Below are positions 36,486 to 49,100 of a stretch of DNA of 64,000 nt, piece by piece. Position 1 is the stretch's first letter; every line of letters starts with the position of its first letter. A program made the translations under genes and the position numbers. The notes beneath the pieces were generated by a model. It did not search any database and had not been told where the DNA came from. It worked only from the letters and a program-made list of their open reading frames with translations. The stretch is from Papiliotrema nemorosa (Eukaryota; Basidiomycota; Tremellomycetes; Tremellales; Rhynchogastremaceae). The DNA lies in NCBI GenBank assembly GCA_032158125.1, contig JASKOT010000002.1, positions 992,001 through 1,056,000 on the forward strand, read 5' to 3'.

Positions 36486-36822
36486 AGGGTTACGGCATGG
36501 GAGGGTGCGTGAGATTGGTAGCGTGAGGTATTTTTGCGCCATTGGGTAGAGGTGTGCACGCATGTGTAATTATTGTTTTATCCGCCGTGTGTGATGTGTA
36601 TTGCTGTCGAGACCATGCATCTGAGGGGGGTGCTTCTGACCGTAGGACCACGAGGATGTGGTGAGGCAGTGAAGAAGCAGCAAGCGTCCAATAATGGTGA
36701 CGTCAAAAGTAATGCCGCAGCTAGAGGCTGCCTACTCTCATCTTATCAGCTACCACCCCGCTCTGTCATTCCCTCACACGACCAACCATACAGCCACCTG
36801 CACAAGCTCAGCACTCTACACA
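36486..36822. promoter_or_regulatory. CWC25 3' flank and promoter of second SDR with a CRE site
   Basis: A perfect TGACGTCA palindrome at 36698-36705 lies 118 bp before the ATG at 36823. No exon found. Confidence 0.55.
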
Positions 36823-38192
36823 ATGCCAAACCCAAGTAGTTATATCCACCCTAAAGCAGTGGCAGTGATCACTGGAGCAGCGTGAGTCGTCACCTCCACC
36901 ATTTTATCAATACTCCACCTCGCTTGAGCACCGCGGGGTATGATCGGACCTGGCGATAATCCTCCATGCTCAATGACTATCAGCTGATACACATTCAGCT
37001 CCGGTATCGGTCTTGCAGCCGCGCACAAGTATGCGAAAGCTGGAATGTCCCTCTTTTTGGTGGATATCACCCCGGAACCTCTTGCCCAGGCAGAGAAGGA
37101 TCTCAAGGCTGTGAATGGGGTAGGAGAGGTCCACTCGATGGTAGTGGACGTAGGCAAGGTCGATCAGGTGATCGCTCTTCGTGAAAAGGTCTTGGACGTC
37201 TTTGGCGAGGTGAGTCATACTACACAAACATGAGGACATCGCCTGGAGATTGCGGGAGGGTGGGGCTAAGGATAGATCCATATCCTACAAAACAACGCTG
37301 GAACATCCCGACCCACCCCGGCATTCTCGTTTGATAAACCCATAGAGGAATTACAGGCAGATTGGGATTACGTCTTGAACACGAATTTCAGGGGAATCTT
37401 GAATGTCTCGCAAGCCTTTGCACCGTTTATGGCTAGACAGGAGAATGATAGTGCCATCATCAATACCGGTTCAAAACAGGGTATCACTTGTCCTCCGTGA
37501 GTGATCATTGCCTCCTTGATTCTTACCGCGAATCGTGTAGCTCACATGTAGTGGTAATGCCGGTTACAATGTTAGCAAGGCCGGAGTCAAGGTGTACACT
37601 GAACAACGTGAGGTGCCCTAGTCTACATTGGCGCCGATCGCTCACTGTAGTCGCGCACGAGCTGCGAGCGGCCGGGGAACACAATTGCTCGGCTCATCTT
37701 TTCGTGTATGTCACCTACTGCATTTCGACCCGCTCGGCTTCAGCTGATGTGGCAGTCCCGGTTGGGTCCATACCGGTCTCACTGGCGCCAAGAATGGTGG
37801 TCCAAAACCCAACGGCGCCTGGACGCCGGAACAGACGGTGGACTACATGATTGACAAGGTGTTCTCTCAAGGAGACTTCTATGTCATTTGCCCGGACAAT
37901 GAGACTTCCACTGTGAGTTACAGGTGGTATGTCTCAGTGGTACTCACAGAATAGCCATTGGATCAAGCCCGAATCATGTGGAGTTTGGGAGATGTGATTG
38001 AGAACCGACCCGCGCTCTCGCGATGGCATCCAGAATGTGAGTACCAGCCCAGCAGTCTGGTCTCTCGCTGATCAGGCAGACAAGGCCAAGTTTGAAGACT
38101 TCATTTCCAGCCGATTGGGCCTGGGTGGGAGGAGTCGATCAAGGGGACGACCGACAGACCGACCCATGTCGATGGGTCCGCCTCAGCAATAG
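36823..38192 (+). CDS. short-chain dehydrogenase/reductase (second, unrelated copy)
   Basis: First exon 36823-36881; the intron interrupts the Rossmann motif, which splices to VAVITGAASGIGLAAAHKYA. Further motifs: NNAGTSRPTPAFSF, catalytic Ser in AIINTGSKQGITCPPG, and YNVSKAGVKVYTEQLAHELR (YxxxK). C-terminal extension SSRLGLGGRSRSRGRPTDRP then MSMGPPQQ is basic and probably disordered. About 300 residues. Not closely related to the SDR at 25 kb, which has a different N terminus and motif set. Substrate unknown. The CRE upstream suggests stress control. Confidence 0.88.
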
Positions 38193-38297
38193 CCAAGGCG
38201 CTTGCCACAAGAGAGAGAGGAGAGTCTAAGTCGGAATTGGCATTGAAAGGAGGAGCAGCAAGTATGTGCATATACGTAGACCGCATGTAAAGTCCAA

Positions 38298-39320
38298 TCA
38301 AGCCGTGCCTACTCGTCGCATCGCTGCCGCTTGACGTTGTTCCAATTTCCGCTGAGCAGCCTCGTATAGCATATTCTCCTCCGCTTCAATCGACTCTAGT
38401 CGTTTATCCAAATCGGCTTTTTGTCGTAATAGAGTCTGGTATGCTTCTTCCCGGGAAACCTTCTTTATCGGTGCGACATAGGTCATGAGGTTCATCATTC
38501 GAGCTCCAACCGTTTGCTCCGCAGGGACAATGTCTGCTGATTTTGAGAAAGGATGTTCGGTACTTTCCTTCATTTGTTGAGCAAAGTTTAGCGATGTGAC
38601 CTCTTCCGCGTTGGAATCGAGCTCGTCCTCTGTATTACTGGCCAAAAGGCGAATTCGAGCCAGACGAGAAAAGTTGACGGCGTATTGCGCTGCTCCGGCT
38701 GCTAGACCAGCCGTCAACGCTGCCCTCGGTACAATCTTCATCCCGCCACCTTGGGTGAGTCCTAGATCACAGACGGAGTGGAGACGACTCACGAGTGAAG
38801 AAGGAGTAGACGCCAAATGTCAATCCTCCCGTGAGAGCAGAATCGAGTACACGATTATGCCTCACATCCGATAATGTGAGGTCTTCCTCCGGTAATTTTC
38901 CTCTTTGTTTCTCGCTCAATGCCACTCGTCGACGAATATGAGCTCGAGTAGCCCCAATCTGGAGCAAGAAGGGGGAAACGATGTATTCCCTAGTAGCTAC
39001 AATATCAGCTGAGATATCATGCTAGGAAGCGAAGAAGCTGACCGAAGAATGCCGTGCCCATCGCTAGCCACTTCTGACTGGTCTCTGCCGCTGCTCGAGT
39101 AGGGTCGACATTGTAAGAGTATCCCGCGATACCTCCTACTGCCCCACCTGCCATGGCTAATAGTTAGTCCAAATGAACTTTGAAGGAGGTGAAGTGGGTT
39201 ACCTGAGAAGATGATTCCCTTGCCTACAAAGTAAGGCGCTTCCGAGTCGAAGACTGTACGACTCGACGAAGACGCCATTGTTTGGCCAGCACTCATAGGC
39301 TGTATGCTTGAGCTCGACAT
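38298..39320 (-). CDS. mitochondrial-type multipass membrane protein, family not assigned
   Basis: Spliced protein of about 280 residues starts MSSSSIQPMSAGQTMASSSS, then APYFVGKGIIFSGGAVGGI, a glycine-rich helix (AGYSYNVDPTRAAAE), ALTGGLTFGVYSFFTRGG and ALTAGLAAGAAQYAVNFSRL. The glycine-spaced helices and tandem amphipathic segments look like the Tim17/22/23 or TIMMDC1 fold, but no defining motif is clear. The C terminus is a coiled coil (KADLDKRLESIEAEENMLYE). It may act in inner-membrane assembly; unproven. An in-frame extension upstream to 39449 was rejected because it is not supported by the leader. Confidence 0.65.
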
Positions 39321-39590
39321 GATGAGGCCTATTGAAGCACAAGGATGCTCGACTGCTACCAACTTTTCCGAGATCAGTTGTGACGATTTTTTTTCCTTTT
39401 CGGGTAATTTCATCGTGTCTGAGCCAGAGAAAGAAGTCAACAACAACACGCGAAGAGGTAAGGTTGATTGACCATTCCATCTACAACGGCGACATCGACA
39501 AAGCTTACTCGCTGCAGTGCCGTAGCATGCAGCTAGAAAGTTGAGCGTTTGACATTAGCTTCTCTTGAATATCGTCGGTCCGCCCCCAAC

Positions 39591-42500
39591 ATGGCGCCTA
39601 CTTCGTCTCTCGCCAATCTGCTTCACTCGCCCACCCCTTCAGCTGATGAGTCTTCGTACCCGGGACATGGGAGGACTCTCCCGGATATATCACTCGGATC
39701 ACTCGGATCGTCTTTTCGTTCCGAAGACCAAGAAGAGGGGAGGAAGATCACTCGTACACCCGTAGCAAGAGGTATGTTCCTCCAGTTGACGACCTAGGTT
39801 TCTTGTATAAATACTGATGGCAGCCCCCCGTTTACCAGTCATCACCTCTCCCGAAACTTCCAACTCGACAGATCTCGCTACACCATCTCCTTCTCAACCT
39901 CCCGCTTCGGCCCTGTTGAGCCTTTCTCCACCTAGCACCGTCAGAAAAGCGTCTTCACACGGCGCATTACCGGATCGAACTGCCCGAGGATCCCGACGAA
40001 ATAGAAACGATTCTGCCTCTTCATCTTCTTCGAGTGAAGGAGCCCTCAATACACGATATGGAGAGACGACAGATGATATGGGCCTGTCGGGTTGGTCTAT
40101 AAGCGTGAACCCTATTGCCAATGGAAGAGGAGGAAAGAGTTACCATGGTGGACCGAGTAAGAGGAATGGGAGGCACAGCGTTGCGGCAGACATGTCGGGC
40201 ACTGCACCGCTGACCCTAAGAGATCAAGAGAAGGTCAGCTTCCATCATCCTTTTGGCCGAACCGTGCTGAATCACCAGCAATTGAACGCGGCCAGAACGG
40301 AAGTGTTCAATCTCCAACTGGAGAACCACTTTCTCAAAGAACGTCTGAACAATATGGCTCCAGACCATATCGAAGGTGCTCTCAAGGAGAATATCAAGCT
40401 CAAATTGGAGATTCTGAACATTTCCAAGGAAATGAAGAAACTCAAAAAGATCTTGACGCAGCAGGATAAGGATCTGGCGGAAGCACAATCTGAACGCGAG
40501 AGAAGAGGCCCGGAGAGCACCGCGAGAGAGATAGAGGAGATGTATCATGCTGAGAAAGATCGCCGAAAGGCGTTGGAGAGGAGAGTGGAGGAGGATGAAG
40601 AAGTCAGGCTGGGTCTGGAAGAAGAGGTGGAGAGGTTGAGGGGTATGGCGGACGATCAGGCTGAGGAAGTTGAGCGATTGAGAGATGCAGCGGATAGAGC
40701 GGAGGAAGAGTTGGAGCAGATCAGACGTGCTGGGAGAGGTGGAGATCCAGAAGAGCTCGAAGAGGTGAGTCGTGTTTCCCGCATGATCGGGGCTGATTTA
40801 TAGCGCATAAATGAGCTTCGTGATAAGCTTGCTGGGGCACAGCTGGACATTGACAGGCGAGACTCGGAGATTGAGCAGTTGAATGAGGAACTCGATGCCA
40901 AAGTGCGAGATCACGAAAAGGAGATTCAGCAGGTCGAGGCAGAATGGAGGGATGAGGTACTGGAAGCTCGCGCTCAAGTTGAAGAGCTGAAAGATGTGAG
41001 CGATCAGAAGCGCCTCCCTGAAATGCGCAGCTAATGAAAAGGTTCTGGAGCAGAGAGATCTAGACACCAAAGATGTCCGGGACGCTCTTTTGGAACGAGA
41101 CGAAGAGCTCGCAGCTGCCAACGATCGCGTCGCTGAGCTGCAAAATGTCCAAGCAGAAACGCATGATCGACTGGAGGAAACGCTCAAGAATATCGAGCGT
41201 GATAATGCGGACAAGGAGACAGATCTTATCGCTGCGAACAGAGAGATTGAGGAGGTAAGTTGTTCTACCCCCGATCGCACTTCTGGGTAATAACATTACA
41301 GCTCGGTCAACGCGTGTACGATCTCGAAGAAGCGTGCGAGGAGCTTCGAGGCAAGGAGCAACAGCTCGATGCTGATCTGCGTTCTGCCGATGACGCTTTC
41401 GAGCAAGCGAAGACGCATTACGAGAACCTGGTCACCGCGCTCAAGGACGCTAGGAAGAAGTTGCAAGACGAGCGGGACGATGCCTTGGCCGATGCAAGAG
41501 ATGCCGAAGAGAAACGTCTCACTGATAGGGAGAACGCAAAGAGAGAAAAGGAGATCGAACTGGAGAAGCTGCGGCGCACACTGTCCGAGCGAGAACAGGT
41601 GAGAGTTTTGGAAGCTGCCATCGCGAAGACTAATCATAGGTCAATAAGCGATTGCAGGTTGAGCTTGATTCGGCCAGAGACCGAGTCACCCAACGGGACC
41701 AGGATCTCAATGCCGTCCAAAACAGTCTGCGATCGCTCGAGACTGAGCGAAGGAAGCTGGGCGATGAGAAGTCGTCGGTTAAATCAGGCTTGGAGTTTGA
41801 GATTGAGAGGGTCAAGAGGGATCTCATTAATGCCGAGGACGACCTTCAACGCGCTAGAAGCGATCTGGCTCGAAGTGAGGACAGGGTGCGACAGAGGGAC
41901 ATCGAACTGGCAAACATGGTGCGCAATTCTCGTGTTGATTGGAGACTATGCTGACATCTAAGCTTGACAAGCACAGAGATCTGGAGAGTCGCTTGGCCTC
42001 AGAACGACAAGGTCGATTGAACATGTCGGACAAGCTCGATATGGCCAATAAGGTGAGTTTCTGTTACTTGTTGTTCAGCTTGACTAATCTGCAGCACGCC
42101 AAGCAGTATGAACGAGAGGCAAATACCCTTCGAGATAGAATAGAAGAGCTCGAACCGATGTTGACTGAGACTCAACAAGAGCAATTCAAGACTCAGCGTC
42201 AATCCGAACAGCAACGCCAGGAACGATCAGAGCTGTTGTTGCGCGTGTTCAAGGATGTCAACCAATTCTTGGGTCAAGAAGTGAGTTGCGGTATCGAACC
42301 TGATCCGCTAGCTGACTTCAGGACGTCAACACCCCTGCCAACTTCAACGTTTTCCGGGATACGTTGTTGACAAGATTGCGAAGTATGGTTGCTGTTCGAG
42401 CGGACTTTGAGAAGCGGATCAAGCAGACCGAGGCTTCTATCGACTCTCGCATGGCGTGAGTGTGATGCTGGAGCGAGGCAGATAACTTTGGACTGATACG

Positions 42501-43134
42501 CAGATCGCTGAAACGGCAATTGGAGCATAAGTGGAGAGCCCTGGACACCTTTGAGGGTTCAGTCAAGAAGCTCGAAGCCACCAAGGTGCAATGGAAAGCC
42601 AAGTATGCTGTCAAGGAGGGCGAACTTGATGCGCTCAAGGTGAGCTTTATATCATGCATTCACTGCACCAGGCTAACACACAGTCGCGCAACGCCGAGCT
42701 CTCTCAGCAAGCTTCGGGTGCTCGAGCCGGATCATCCACGGGAGAATCCTCTCAGATCCGGTCATTGACGGAACGAGCTGCAATGGCTGAGAAGAGGGCA
42801 GCGTTTGCCAATAACCAGCTAGCGCAGCTCGAAGCCAAACTCGCGGAACAGCAGAGTCGAGCGGGCCAGGCGGAAGACAAATGGGCGGCAAGAGTGAAAG
42901 AGTATGAAAACAGGTTGCGTATAGCTGGAGAGAAGATCAAGACGGAGAAGCAGGGTGGAAAGGAGCGTGCGAGGTCGTTGGAAGAGCAGGTCAGGTGGGT
43001 CTTTGCTTGTCGAAGATATGGTATGATGCTGATGTTGCAGGGAGCTGGAGAGACAGGTGGAGGCTGCAAAGAAGCGGAATACGAGGGCAGAGGGAGTGGT
43101 GGCTACGGCGCAGCATCTGCTCGATTCGCCTTAG
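39591..43134 (+). CDS. CM1-motif microtubule-organising protein (Mto1/centrosomin-like)
   Basis: About 950 residues in at least ten exons; first 39591-39771, second 39824-40233. The key motif is the centrosomin N-terminal motif 1 (CM1): after removing a 45-nt in-frame intron (40234-40278) the sequence reads LRDQEKQLNAARTEVFNLQL then ENHFLKERLNNMAPDHIEGA and LKENIKLKLEI. CM1 proteins bind and activate the gamma-tubulin ring complex (Mto1, Pcp1, Spc110 and CDK5RAP2 in other organisms). The rest is nearly continuous coiled coil with heptads of Glu/Leu/Arg. The N-terminal 190 residues are disordered. Which organiser (SPB, cytoplasmic or septal) cannot be told from sequence. Confidence 0.85.
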
Positions 43135-43427
43135 ATGAGTCGGTATTTTGTCAGAGAGTATCACCATGTATCAGTATTCATCCCTTGCGCTTGTGTGGTC
43201 TCTCTGACTGTTTCGGACAATCAGCAAGTCTGCCCGCGTGATCGGGGCAGAGTGGACAAAAGGGGGCGGATCCTTTGTGAATGTGTCAAAAGGGAGGGTC
43301 GAAGATCCAGGCGATCAATCGGTGATCAAAGAACATTGACTCTTAGGAGCAGCCCCGTTGCGCACTCGTGTGTCACCAGAAGCTGGCTTGTCACACAAGG
43401 TGTGACAGTACTGACTGCAATGACACG

Positions 43428-44668
43428 ATGAGATCGAGCTGGACATTCCGATGTGCGGTGGTTCACCTGACAGCTGTGTGTGCCACGCAGCAGGGCTATC
43501 ACAATCCAAATATCAACAATGGCTCGATGCTTCTCGTATGTACAGTTTTCCTCGAGGGATGTCTGGAGGTAGGAGGTGTGTTGATGATAGATGGTTGAGA
43601 ATACATGGCCAGCAGGACTGCGAGAACCCATCAACTTGATCATCTCGTCGGAATCGGACCCAAAAGTCTTGAACCCCTCTACGACTGATGGTGGTTTATA
43701 CAACTATTTCGAGGCGTTTAGATATGGTGGACAATGTCTGGGTTTACACATGGGGAATAAACAAGTGGCAGATTTGGGAAGTGGGAATCGTGAGTGACCC
43801 ATACTCATACCGAGGCAGAGGTGGAAGATGAGCCAGAGATGGCATAGCGATGATGGTGGTGGGGATGTTGGGTGGGTAGGCTGATGTGATAGAGACGCAG
43901 ATTAATATGTTGAGATATCAGTATTTTGGGGATGTATACCTTGGAACATGCATAGAGAGCATGTTTGGAGGAGGACATTTCAGGCTGTTTCATCAAGAGA
44001 CATCGTAAGTGGTCGACTTGGGCGTCTACGATAATGAGCCATAGCTGATGCCCCCAGAGGAGCCTATTTCCTAGCGTGAGTCCTTTTTCGGCCTTCTAGC
44101 ATACAAACAGGAATACTGAGAGCTGTCATCGTGATTCTCGCGTGTTGACGTGAAGATCCTCGGCCGAGGCGGATATGCGATTCAACCATAATCTTATGTT
44201 TGACGCGTGAGTCGACGAGCGGTGTGAGCTCAATGAGCTCATTGAGAGGTACGATCTAGGGAGAGACTATATCGTTGGGAATATCACGGGACATAGAGTC
44301 GATAGGAAGCTCATTAAGAAGGGTTACCAACTCTCCGGGAGTGTCAGTAAGCGCGGGTGGAGGTATACGACCATTGTAGATTGGGACGATACGTTATTAC
44401 GAGCCAACAGGAGTGAGTCTCCTCATTCTTCCTTCCGGTGGGGCTTGATGTTGATCTGTAAGCGATCATGAACCATTACGCAAAGTGAGCATGGGAGTGC
44501 TGATTGAGCTGATGAGCAGTGTCCAAGGCATCGGAGGGAATGTGACGGATGGATATACGGCGATATTGACAGTGTCGGCAGAACGTGAGCATTGAGCTGA
44601 GGATGAGCATCGATGGGCCTGTGTCTTCGGTTGTTGTTCATGGGACTGGGTATATTATTGCCGTATAA
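43428..44668 (+). CDS. secreted or cell-surface protein of unknown function
   Basis: ATG at 43428 gives a signal-peptide-like start (RSSWTFRCAVVHLTAVCATQ). Spliced exons then read ENTWPAGLREPINLIISSES, VLNPSTTDGGLYNYFEAFRY, GGQCLGLHMGNKQVADLGSG, QTQINMLRYQYFGDVYLGTC and IESMFGGGHFRLFHQETSGA, followed by DYIVGNITGHRVD and GGNVTDGYTAILTVSAE. Six or seven introns, one containing an 18-bp palindrome (44229-44246). Cysteines and N-glycosylation sites fit an extracellular protein. The 3' end is unsure: TAA at 44666-44668 or a longer frame to about 44744 that would add a hydrophobic tail. I do not recognise a family. Confidence 0.7.
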
Positions 44669-44865
44669 GCCGAAACCCTTGCATTTCAACCAGTCTCTTT
44701 TAGCGGATCGATGGATGTTGCGATTTTAGCATTAAACGTCGATGTAAAGTCACACAATAATCCCGGCAGACAAGGCTTGGCGAGCTCTAAGTGAGCATTT
44801 ACAGTATAACGAACTGATCATGCAATGCTGGCATGCAATGCATGATCTACATGCGGATGAATCGT

Positions 44866-45858
44866 CTAGTAACCGGCAGCAGCGATCAGTTTTGTCAATT
44901 CTGTCGGGGTCAGCACGATCTCAAATCTCTAAGCTTCCGCTGCAAACTCACGGCTCAACTCGACATTCTCCTTGACGACACCAGCCTTGACATCGTTGTC
45001 GCCATTCTTTGGAATCTCCACGGAATCACCATTGACAGTCCACTGGACTCCCTCTGCCCATTTCTTAATCTCGCCCTCGGGCAGGTCCAGCCAATTTGAC
45101 AGTCTCTTTGTTGAGATGGATGAGAAACAAGAAGCGACAGACGTAGCGAAGAGGAGTCTAACGGATTCGACAAAGTTGGCGTGTTGAGGGATATATGTCG
45201 TTCGAACGACTGGTCATCAGTGATGACCAAACTATGATTTTGGATGACCCACTCTGAGCAGCTTCAGACTCTCCGTTGAACTCTTTCCAGAAGGCGGTGA
45301 ATTGACATAACCTTATCAGGTCATGCAGATGTTGAAGGTATGGCATGATGATCGTCAGACTCTGTTCGTCCGAGTCGATATCGTGCAGAATGGACTGAGG
45401 TCGTCAGCTAATTACAGCGAGATTAGATGGTCAACTGACAGCTGGGTCTCGGAGTAATGATAAGCAAAGGTTGAAGTCTGGGCCGTGGACTGTAGCGACG
45501 AGGGATTTGAGGAGAATGTTGATGATGACTTCGGGGTTGCTCATTTGAGGGTTGAACTGGTACCTGAAAGTCAGCTGAATGCCTCCGACCACTTTGAGTA
45601 GCTGACAATTTGAGGATAGCAAGGTTGGCGAGCAGGTCATACTCTCCATCTCTGACCTCTTGGCCCAGGTACTCCTCCATCCATGACAAGTTGGTCGGGT
45701 TGTATCGGTCTATTCGTTAGTCCTTCGCGGTCTTGAAGGAATAAGCCAGACTCGGACGCACCAACACCGTGGATGAGCTCCTCGATCACGTCGGTTCTCG
45801 ATTTTGGCGAGTGCCAGTCGTCTAGGTTTCTCGAGGGAACAGGCAAAGATGGAGACAT
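44866..45858 (-). CDS. EIF3K: translation initiation factor eIF3 subunit k
   Basis: Start ATG at 45858: MSPSLPVPSRNLDDWHSPKS, then IEELIHGVG and NPTNLSWMEEYLGQEVRDG, YDLLANLAILK and LYQFNPQMSNPEVIINILLK, GPDFNLCLSLLRDPA, DEQSLTIIMPYLQHLHDL, CQFTAFWKEFNG, and WLDLPEGEIKKWAEGVQWT in the winged-helix CSN8/PSMD8 part. Ends QLTKLIAAAGY with TAG complement at 44866. These are clear eIF3k signatures. eIF3k is a non-essential peripheral subunit lost in budding yeasts but kept in filamentous fungi and basidiomycetes. It shares a divergent promoter with dynactin p150. Confidence 0.92.
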
Positions 45859-46130
45859 GATGGGTTGATATGTGTTTCAATGACTATAGCTTGAACCTGG
45901 ACCATCTCGAAAAGACAAGAGAGCCAGTGAGCTGAGGACGGAAGTATTTCTGCCACGTTATCAATTCAAAGCATGGCATGACGTGTCACCCGGGTGATTC
46001 CCCCCCCTTGACGCGTCTTGATGTTTCAGATTGTGTACGAACAGGTCCGTTCTGAACGACTTCTCGACCACAGCTCGGTCTCCAACTCCCGATACGACTC
46101 GGCCTGAAACATGTATACCTCTTGGACGAT
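45859..46130. promoter_or_regulatory. divergent eIF3k/dynactin p150 promoter with ACGCGT
   Basis: 272 bp; one ACGCGT at 46011-46016, 115 bp before the dynactin ATG. Confidence 0.45.
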
Positions 46131-49100
46131 ATGACCTCGACAGAAGTGCCCTTGGGGGCAAAGGTACAAGTATCAGCTGGGATAGGCCATGTAAGGTGGA
46201 CAGGGAGCAACGCAAAGTTTGCAGCGGGGAAATGGGTCGGTGTGGAATTGTCAGTCGCCATGTTCGACGTGGAGACTATGACTGATACTACAGACTTGAG
46301 CCGAATGGCAAGAATGATGGGTCCGTACAGGGCGAGAGGTATTTCGACTGCAAGCCGAAATATGGAGTGTTTGTGCGACCCAGTCAGGTCCAGGTGCTTG
46401 AAACGGTACCGGTGAGCTTTCTAGCCTTTGTCTGAGGTGGCTCCCATTTGACGCTTAGTCTCGCGCAAATTCTACGAGGCCACCATTGACTCCCTCTCAA
46501 ACGAGAGCATCGCAGACGGCGACACCGCGAAATGTATCACCTCTCAAACCCTCCCTCTCTTCATCTTCCGCTGGACCCAGCACGCCCCCTCGTAGAATCT
46601 CAGCTGCATCATCAAAGGCTTCACCTCCTCCAACTCAACCTGTACCTCTGAGAAGGCCATCGGCTGCGATTGCCACCGCGCCGGTACCCGTCTCACGCGC
46701 CACATCGAACACCGTACAGCGTCCTCCTTCAGTCGCAGAAACCGCCATCTCTAGTCGAGCCCCTACGCCACATGAAGACTCCAAGAATGATGCCGATACA
46801 AAGGCCATGCCTCCCCCAACGGTACCATCGCACAGGGCCGCATCTCCAGCGATGCCTCGCAGTCTGACTCACCGATCATTGTCATCCGCCCTCTCACCGG
46901 TCCTCCCTATAGATTCCGGAGAACCAGCTCGAGCACCGACTCCCGATCGGGAATCTACCGCCACAAATTTCGCTCAGAAGAGAGAGGTGGAAGAGCTGAA
47001 AATCAAGATCCGGATACTTGAGAACAGGCGGAACGAGGATCAGGAACGCATCAAGTCGTTGGAGGGCAAAGTGGGCGAGGCGGATGCTCTGCGCGCAGCT
47101 CGAGTCAAGCTTCAAGGTGAACTTATACTCTGACTGAAGAAGCAAGCTCATTTATAGCCAAATTTCAGGAAATCCAATCTTCGTTGGTTGCAGCCCAGCG
47201 AAATTCCAAAGATTTACAATCTGAGAATACCCACCTTGAGTCCAGGACTGCAGAGGCGCTGGATCAACTGGAAATGGCAGCTTTAGATCGAGAAGTGGCG
47301 GAAGAAAAGGCAGAAGCGGCAGAGCTTGAGGTTCAAAAGCTGAATGAGAAAGTCGAGGAGCTGGAAATGGAGATTGCGGTGCTCAAAGAGGAGAATGGTC
47401 AGCTTTCACGCGCATTTCTTTGACGACTGAAGCTGATCAATAGAGGTGTACGAGCGTCCCGCCGGGGTCGAGGGCGAAAGGTCGTCGCTAGCTTTCGTTC
47501 AGCTCGAAAAGCACAATGAGAGGCTCAAAGAGGCTTTGATCAGGTCTGCCACTTTCTAAAGCCCTGTCATGGAGATCATGCTAATTGGCAGATTGCGAGA
47601 CGTGTCTAGTGAGGCAGAAAAGGATCACAAAGCGAAAGTGCACGAGCTTGAAAAGGAGTTATCATCGATGGAGGATATCGCCAGTAAGCAGATAACGTCC
47701 GTATTTGTTCGGCAGCTCATTTCGGCAGGTCGATATGAGATGGCAGAAGCAAAGTTGTCCAATGCCGAAGCTCAGGTGGAAGATCTCAAGATGCAATTAG
47801 ACGATGCGCTCGGAGCCGAGGACATGCTGGAGCAGCTTACCGAGAGGAATCTGCAAATGGGCGAGGTAAGTGGAGGGACACTTGGTTGGCCCAATCAGCA
47901 GAATCAACGCTGATTGCCATCAGCGGATCGAAGAGATGAGAGTGATCATCGAAGACCTTGAGGCGCTCAAAGAGCTCAATGATGAGCTAGAGGAGGGTCA
48001 CGTCGAGACGGAGAAACAGCTCAACGATGAAATCGGTAAGCTCATCTCACCTCATATGCCTCTGCTGACCTTTTCAGACAAGCTCAGCGGAAATCTCAGA
48101 GAAGAACGAGCAAGATCAAGCGATCTCGACGCTGTGGTGCTCGACATGGAGTCCACCTTGAACCAATTCCGAGACCTCGTCGGCAATTTGCAAACGTGAG
48201 TGTATCGCGAATGGCAATGGAGGCTGATTTGCAGCGAGATTGACGAACTTCGCATGCAGCAACTGACGCAAGAGTCCGAATCGGCATCCACATCAAAGGA
48301 AGCACAAGCTTTAATGAACCTAAACCTCAAGCTTCAATCCACAGCCGCCAAAGCGCAGAGCAAGACGATCGACCTCGAGTTGAAGAAGCTCGAGTCGGTG
48401 CAACTGGCTGAACATCTGCGTATCGTTACGGTAAGTCCGACCATGCTGATCCGCCATCATCGACATTTCACTCATCTACAGGCATATCTGCCGGATAGGT
48501 ACCTCGAGACGGAAGCCGATTCTACCACCCTGTTCCTCTTCTTCCAGCGTGTCGCCTCGAAAGTCGACCTGCTCATACACACCATCTCGGCCCTACATGG
48601 CATTCCGTCCTCCCTGCAGTCTGCTACGTCGGAAGCACTCGTAGGAATATGCGAGTTGCGAGGCAAACTGCAACATTTTTCGACTCTCAACAAACGCTTC
48701 AGCGGAATCATGTCGCGTTGCGAGGCGGACGACTGGGCGATGTTTGGTAAAACCCTGGCCGAAGTTGGCGGGGTGGAAAACAAGGTGGATGGGTGGATCA
48801 ACGGCATACGCGCTGAAGACTTCCATGAAGGCGACTGCGCAAGGGAATTGGGCAGTCTGATAGCTCAATTCGACCACTTGGCCGGGACGGTTTTCGTTCG
48901 ACCCCACTTGGATATCGGGGAACAGCAGTTAGGTCTGGCTTGTGGTTTCGACTACGATCTCGACAATTTTGCTGCAGCTGTCGGGTTCGCGCGGCAGGCG
49001 ATTGTGGGCTTGACGAAGAGTGATGGTGAGTCGATCTGCACCTACCAAAATACAGCTAAAGAGGCAGGTATCGAGATCGATGTGGGCGAATCTAGTCTGG

